This document shows, piece after piece, positions 59,559 to 64,000 of a stretch of 64,000 bases of DNA. The notes below the pieces were generated by a model. It searched no databases. It saw nothing but the letters and a program-made list of their open reading frames with translations, and was not told where the DNA came from. The DNA comes from Bacteroidota bacterium. Lineage in GTDB: Bacteria; Bacteroidota; Bacteroidia; Chitinophagales; Chitinophagaceae. Numbering within the stretch: position 1 is the first letter of the stretch; each line of letters opens with the position of its first letter. The position numbers were made by a program, and so were the translations under genes. The DNA lies in contig CANFOM010000003.1 in assembly GCA_947448725.1 (NCBI GenBank), forward strand, positions 1 to 64,000. The letters are read 5' to 3'.

Positions 59559-61991
59559 TTATTTAATACCAAATATCTTCACCTTTAAATTTTTCATTTG
59601 TAAATTAATTGGACGAACATTTGAAAAGAAGGATAAATCAAAAAGTAAACTTTTAGCTTTTTTATAATCATTAATGGTAAATAAGTCATTGGTAGAAGTA
59701 AGGTTCCATTGCTTTTCGATATAGTCCTTTTTTGTCATTTGTACTATATTGTGATTGGTCCAAAATAAAAAATTTCTTCTTTTATTAGAGGTGTCTATCA
59801 TAGACAATCTAAACGATGGCTGATCGTCTGTGCCAGGTAAAAGCAAATTAATTTCTGCAGAAACTTCTACATATAAAAATTTATTATTTTTTGGCACTTT
59901 AATTTCGGGAATAAGGGAACTGTCGGATTTGGAGGTTATTATATACTGTAGCTTAGGATTAAAATAATCCAACAGCAATTCTTTTTTGTCGGTGCTGGCT
60001 ATGAGGTCATTGGGGTATAGTAAGTTTCTACTACAAACTAAGTCATTGATGAGTTTAAAATTATTGAGTAAATTATTCATGTGGTTCTTTACAGAATCAT
60101 TTTTTATTTTCACTTCCAATAAATCAGGAGTTAATTGGTATAACTGATCCCCTGATAAATAATAGTCTTTATAAATGTAATCGGTCATTTCCCTGCTCCA
60201 TTCCATAAAAGGCATCGATTGTATATTTCTAAAAGCAACGCTGGTGTCCATTACGTCGGCCATCCAGGGCACTTCCTGTGGCTTATTATTTATGTTAGGG
60301 TAGTTGTTTAAAATTAAAGCGCTTAGGGTTGGTGCAATATTATTATGTGAATTGACGGAGTAAAATTTCTTTGGAGCTTTTAACATAGGGGAATATACAA
60401 TTAATGGAACATGGTAATCATCAATGCCGCCGGTAGATGGAAAGGAGCCTATATGATGGTCGCCTGTTATTAGGAAGATGGTATTTTTATAATCGGGACG
60501 TTTTGAATATTTGTCTAAAAAGTTTTTGATACAATCATCTGCAAACATATAGGTCACCAAAACCTCTTTCGTTTCCTTTAATGTTTTTTTGACTGGAGAT
60601 GAGGCTGGAATGGTCTCCATTTTTTTATCAAATAGTTTACCATAGGCTTTTTGTTGATCAAACAAATAAGGCATATGGGTGGTGCCCGTATGATATATGT
60701 TGAAGTAGGGCGTTTTATTAATAGAATCTAATACTTCAAAACTCCTATTAAATAAGGCGTCATCTGGGTAGCCCATGGTCCAACCTTCAGCACCAACGCC
60801 CATCATTTTATATTTAGAACCATACTTGGTTAATATCATATCCGTTCCTTGTAAACGCATATAGCCCCCCATATTATCAAAATCGGGATTAAATCCTATT
60901 AAGAATTTTGTATGGTATCCATTGGAGCGCAATACTTTGATTAAAGACAAATGATTGGGCATTACATTTATTACCGAAAAACCTCTATCTCCATAGGGCA
61001 CAGAGCCAGTAAGGGCAGGTTGTGCAGCAAAAGTGCCTGGAGCCGTACTTAAAAAATTATCCCATACTAAACTCTTTTTGGAAAGCTTGTCTAAAAATGG
61101 AGTAAAGCTTCCGGCATAAGCTTTATCACCGCTAAAGTCACGTGACAATCCTTCTACTACTAGTAATACAATATTGGGTGGGTTTTCTTTGTCTAGATTA
61201 AAAAAACTACCTAATACATCGGGGCTATTGTTTTTATGCAATAAGGGGTAAGCTGGATTCGTAAAGTCAAAATTGTGATTTTGCTGATAAAATGCAACGG
61301 CTTCTTTTAATGCTTCGTCACTTAATTTGCTAGTGTCGAAACGATTCTTATTTAAAATAAAATGGTACAAGTCTAATACTAAATAGGAGATCTTATTGCT
61401 CGTAAAATAGTAAGCTTTTTTTTCTTCAAATTTATTTTCCAATGGATTGGCATAGGACATGAATAACAAACTAATGAAAGCCAACAATCCACTAAAGGCC
61501 ATGTGACTGTTTTTAAGTTTAGTTTTTTTGTGTAAAACATAATTTACAAAAAAATATAAAACTAAGTAAGTTATAAAAGGCATAAATACGCTGATCCCGC
61601 TGGTCATCATTTGTTTTGCAGTGGTCCATGATTCGGCAAAGCTTCTGGTAATGATTTCATGGTCAAAAGGCGTATTTCGTTCCGAAAAAACTAATATTAA
61701 AGAAATATAAGTAACAATTAATACTACATTGAATAAATGAAAAAGCAGGATCGAAAAACGTTTGTTCCATAAAGCGATTAAAAACATCGGAATCGCAAGT
61801 ACAATTGCATAGATTAAGCATAGCCATATATCATACACCCAGCCAGCCAATTCGAATAATAGTGCGTGTTTTACAAATGATTTTGAAGCAATAAAAACAT
61901 ACTCGTATAATCTACCCAAGACAATAGTAATCGCCAAGGCAAGCGCCGCTTTTACATAATTTTCTATATAGGGAAGTAGTCTGTTTTTCAT
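59559..61991 (-). CDS. LTA-synthase-like sulfatase-fold transferase
   Basis: An 810-residue membrane protein: about five N-terminal TM helices (to about 215), then an extracytoplasmic alkaline-phosphatase-superfamily domain. Metal ligands and nucleophile are visible: Glu in VVEGLSRDF, the catalytic Thr in APGTFAAQPALTGSVP, and DHH in ITGDHHIGSF. Relatives transfer phosphoglycerol or phosphoethanolamine onto envelope glycans. The ATG at 61991 is chosen over an earlier in-frame TTG at 62003. It runs convergent with the DUF5009 gene. Confidence 0.9.
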   Translation of the reverse strand: MKNRLLPYIENYVKAALALAITIVLGRLYEYVFIASKSFVKHALLFELAGWVYDIWLCLIYAIVLAIPMFLIALWNKRFSILLFHLFNVVLIVTYISLILVFSERNTPFDHEIITRSFAESWTTAKQMMTSGISVFMPFITYLVLYFFVNYVLHKKTKLKNSHMAFSGLLAFISLLFMSYANPLENKFEEKKAYYFTSNKISYLVLDLYHFILNKNRFDTSKLSDEALKEAVAFYQQNHNFDFTNPAYPLLHKNNSPDVLGSFFNLDKENPPNIVLLVVEGLSRDFSGDKAYAGSFTPFLDKLSKKSLVWDNFLSTAPGTFAAQPALTGSVPYGDRGFSVINVMPNHLSLIKVLRSNGYHTKFLIGFNPDFDNMGGYMRLQGTDMILTKYGSKYKMMGVGAEGWTMGYPDDALFNRSFEVLDSINKTPYFNIYHTGTTHMPYLFDQQKAYGKLFDKKMETIPASSPVKKTLKETKEVLVTYMFADDCIKNFLDKYSKRPDYKNTIFLITGDHHIGSFPSTGGIDDYHVPLIVYSPMLKAPKKFYSVNSHNNIAPTLSALILNNYPNINNKPQEVPWMADVMDTSVAFRNIQSMPFMEWSREMTDYIYKDYYLSGDQLYQLTPDLLEVKIKNDSVKNHMNNLLNNFKLINDLVCSRNLLYPNDLIASTDKKELLLDYFNPKLQYIITSKSDSSLIPEIKVPKNNKFLYVEVSAEINLLLPGTDDQPSFRLSMIDTSNKRRNFLFWTNHNIVQMTKKDYIEKQWNLTSTNDLFTINDYKKAKSLLFDLSFFSNVRPINLQMKNLKVKIFGIK

Positions 61992-62025
61992 GAATGTATA
62001 CAAAGATACATTCTTTGTTAATTCC

Positions 62026-63489
62026 CTATAACTTATTAATCAAGTGCCCTAGGATATCTTTAAATGAAAATCCTTCTGTTAATTTTTCTTTATTCAGTTT
62101 TTTATTTTCTACTAAAGCCCATAAAATAAACTCTTTCATAAAGTAGACATCTTCCTTGCTGGTGTCGGGCGCATACTTTTTCATCAGCGCGTCCAATGGT
62201 TTTACTTCGTCTAATACTTTCTTATATTGCTTTTCATCAAAATCTTCATACAATTCAAAACCACCTTCTGCTATAAACCAATCTAGCAAATCAGAATAAG
62301 CATTTCTTTCATTTTGCTTTTCTATTTTACTAATTTTTGGAAATTGAAATTTAAATAAGGTATTAATGGCTTTCTCTATTAAATGTGTTGCAATTACTTC
62401 TGCACCTTCTTGTTCCCCTTCGTACACCAATTCAATTTTTCCTGTAATAGCAGGGATGATGCCCATAAAATCGGATAAGCGAACCGCTGTTTTTGTTAAA
62501 CCATTTTTTAAAGCTCTTCTTTCTGCAGCGCTAATCAAATTCTCCATGGCACTGATGGTCATTCTCGCACTCACTCCACTTTTGGCATCTATGAATTCAC
62601 TTGCTCTGGCTTCAAAACTTATTTGTTCAATAATGTCTTTCGCTAAATTTGGCACATAGACTAGTTCAGATTGCACCGAATTAATTTTAGCCTCCTGCTC
62701 TGTTATTTTTTTAGCTACTGCAATATTTTTAGGATAATGCGTTAAAATTTGGGAACCAATCCTATCTTTTAATGGCGTTACAATACTTCCTCGATTGGTA
62801 TAATCCTCGGGGTTGGCGGTGAAAATAAATTGAATGTCTAAATTCATTCTAAGTTTAAAGCCTCTAATTTGAATATCACCTTCTTGTAGTATATTAAACA
62901 AAGCCACTTGTATTCTGGCTTGCAAATCGGGTAATTCATTAATTACAAAGATGCTTCTATTGGCCCTAGGTATCATCCCAAAATGGATTACACGCTCATC
63001 GGCATAAGATAATTTCAAATTGGCTGCTTTAATAGGATCCACATCCCCAATAATATCTGCAATAGTAACATCTGGTGTGGCTAGTTTTTCAAAGAATCGC
63101 TCGTTGCGGTGCAACCACTCAATAGGCGTCGCATCTCCTTTTTCAATAATCAAGTCCTTTGCGAATCGGGAGATAGGCTGTAATGGATCATCGTTAATTT
63201 CAGAACCCGCTACAAATGGGATGTATTCATCCAATAACTGTATCATTAATCTAGCCAATTTTGTTTTGGCCTGCCCTCTTAATCCCAATAAATTAATATT
63301 GTGTTTGGATAAGATAGCTCTTTCAATTTCTGGTATAACGGTTTCTTCAAAACCATGAATACCTTCGAAAGCAGGCACGCCTTCTTTAATTTTAAGAATC
63401 AAATTATCTCTTAATTCGTCTTTTATACTTTTAGTTTGGTAGCCTTGTTTTTTTAAATCGCCTAAGGTTTTTATTTTTTCAATTTTCAT
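62026..63489 (-). CDS. MoxR/ChlI-like AAA+ ATPase
   Basis: A 487-residue AAA+ ATPase of the MoxR/magnesium-chelatase type. Walker A is GLRGQAKT (69-76), with the Ala before Lys seen in MoxR proteins. The Walker B and sensor region is IFVINELPDLQARIQVAL with FTANPEDYTNRGSIV. The C-terminal half (about 270-487) is a helical extension. It probably works with the VWA-domain protein encoded just upstream (19-base gap), a pair used for cofactor insertion or protein-complex remodelling. Confidence 0.9.
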   Translation of the reverse strand: MKIEKIKTLGDLKKQGYQTKSIKDELRDNLILKIKEGVPAFEGIHGFEETVIPEIERAILSKHNINLLGLRGQAKTKLARLMIQLLDEYIPFVAGSEINDDPLQPISRFAKDLIIEKGDATPIEWLHRNERFFEKLATPDVTIADIIGDVDPIKAANLKLSYADERVIHFGMIPRANRSIFVINELPDLQARIQVALFNILQEGDIQIRGFKLRMNLDIQFIFTANPEDYTNRGSIVTPLKDRIGSQILTHYPKNIAVAKKITEQEAKINSVQSELVYVPNLAKDIIEQISFEARASEFIDAKSGVSARMTISAMENLISAAERRALKNGLTKTAVRLSDFMGIIPAITGKIELVYEGEQEGAEVIATHLIEKAINTLFKFQFPKISKIEKQNERNAYSDLLDWFIAEGGFELYEDFDEKQYKKVLDEVKPLDALMKKYAPDTSKEDVYFMKEFILWALVENKKLNKEKLTEGFSFKDILGHLINKL

Positions 63490-63508
63490 AAGGAGGTAGT
63501 TAAACTAT

Positions 63509-64000
63509 TTATTTAAGTTTCTTTTTTCTATTGGTTTCGTAATCTTCAAATATCATTTCACCTAATCCTTTTAATCCGGTATAAAAGGCTTTCCCTTGAT
63601 TGGCTTCGGTAAATGCATTCACAAATTTTTGTAAATAAGGATCCTGTGCAATCATGAAGGTGGTAATTGGAATGTGTAGTTTTCGTGCAATTTTTGCTTG
63701 ATTGTAACATTTTTCAACAATGTATTGATCTAGTCCATTGCTATTCATATAATAATTTCCATCGGGCTCTTTAATACAACTAGGCTTTCCATCGGTGATC
63801 ATAAAAATTTGCTTATTGGTATTTCTTTTTCTTCTTAAAATATCCATGGCTAGTTGCAAACCCGCTACCGTATTGGTATGATAGGGGCCCACTTTTAAAT
63901 AAGGCAATTCTTGTATACTAATGGTCCAGGCGTCGTCGCCAAAAACTAAAATATCAATGGTGTCTTTAGGATAACGAGTGGTAATTAATTCTGCTAACGC
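63509..64000 (-). CDS. VWA-domain protein, N-terminus cut by window end
   Basis: The visible 163 codons run open from the window edge: FGDDAWTISIQELPYLKVGP, then NKQIFMITDGKPSC with the metal-site (MIDAS) Asp-Gly pattern, and AKIARKLHIPITTFMIAQDP. It matches the VWA/magnesium-chelatase partner of MoxR-type ATPases. The DxSxS part of the metal site would lie before the window end. The stop is 19 bases upstream of the ATPase gene's start, so both are one operon. Confidence 0.87.
   Translation of the reverse strand, partial: ALAELITTRYPKDTIDILVFGDDAWTISIQELPYLKVGPYHTNTVAGLQLAMDILRRKRNTNKQIFMITDGKPSCIKEPDGNYYMNSNGLDQYIVEKCYNQAKIARKLHIPITTFMIAQDPYLQKFVNAFTEANQGKAFYTGLKGLGEMIFEDYETNRKKKLK

Noticed and set aside
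1..64000. CRISPR array or insertion sequence
   Set aside because: No regularly spaced repeat series, transposase or long terminal inverted repeats were seen.

Overview
The window is AT-rich and looks like a chromosomal segment of a Bacteroidota bacterium, most likely Chitinophagaceae or a close relative. The grounds are a SusC/SusD pair, two TonB receptor-DUF4249 cassettes, a HYC_CC_PP protein, DUF3500, DUF4337 and DUF5009 family proteins, many -7 boxes of the Bacteroidota type (TAnnTTTG), and starts that rarely have a Shine-Dalgarno sequence. Gene order, codon use and composition look uniform. No insertion sequence, prophage, CRISPR array or rRNA operon was seen.

Region by region. 1-2.7 kb: a cut tRNA with CAT anticodon, a small outer-membrane barrel, hflX, a Rieske protein and tRNA-Asn. 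2.7-4.6 kb: a small accessory island beside tRNA-Asn with higBA, yefM-yoeB, a DUF2442 gene and a 55-codon gene. The tRNA 3' end plus its terminator is repeated imperfectly on the far side of higBA. 4.6-16 kb: carbohydrate-related block with a secreted esterase, a LacI-type regulator, a SusC/SusD pair, a second esterase, a DUF2147 protein and a GH97 enzyme of the retaining type. 16-23.3 kb: a four-gene leftward operon (hypothetical, STN-type TonB receptor, DUF4249 lipoprotein, macroglobulin-like/plug protein). 23.4-26.2 kb: a tightly coupled leftward operon with an (alpha/alpha)6 glycosidase-like protein and two PepSY-type membrane proteins. 26.4-36.8 kb: a GlcG/HbpS-like protein, a CE15-like esterase, DUF3500, a second TonB receptor-DUF4249 pair, GH127 and a PQQ-type propeller.

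36.8-46.9 kb: mixed housekeeping and accessory genes, including a YdeI-like protein with a CDGSH Fe-S tail, a secreted sugar isomerase-like protein, a HYC_CC_PP protein followed by an HMA-TonB receptor fusion (probable metal handling), a DEAD-box helicase, PhnA and an SGNH hydrolase. 47.7-55.6 kb: a rightward TolC/adaptor/RND efflux operon followed by a YncE-like propeller, an outer-membrane protein and a half-size MFS protein. 55.6-64 kb: a saccharopine dehydrogenase-like protein, an indoleamine 2,3-dioxygenase-like haem protein, a DUF5009 acyltransferase-like membrane protein, an LTA-synthase-like sulfatase-fold protein and a MoxR-type ATPase with its VWA partner, which is cut by the window end.

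The dominant theme is outer-membrane uptake and breakdown of plant-type glycans by secreted enzymes and several TonB receptors. Superimposed on it are metal-related uptake or efflux genes and a compact toxin-antitoxin island at a tRNA gene. I saw no single system that is clearly new. The best leads are the tRNA-Asn/higBA repeat, the YefM-type operator, the glycosidase-PepSY-PepSY operon, the half-MFS operon and the HMA receptor fusion.
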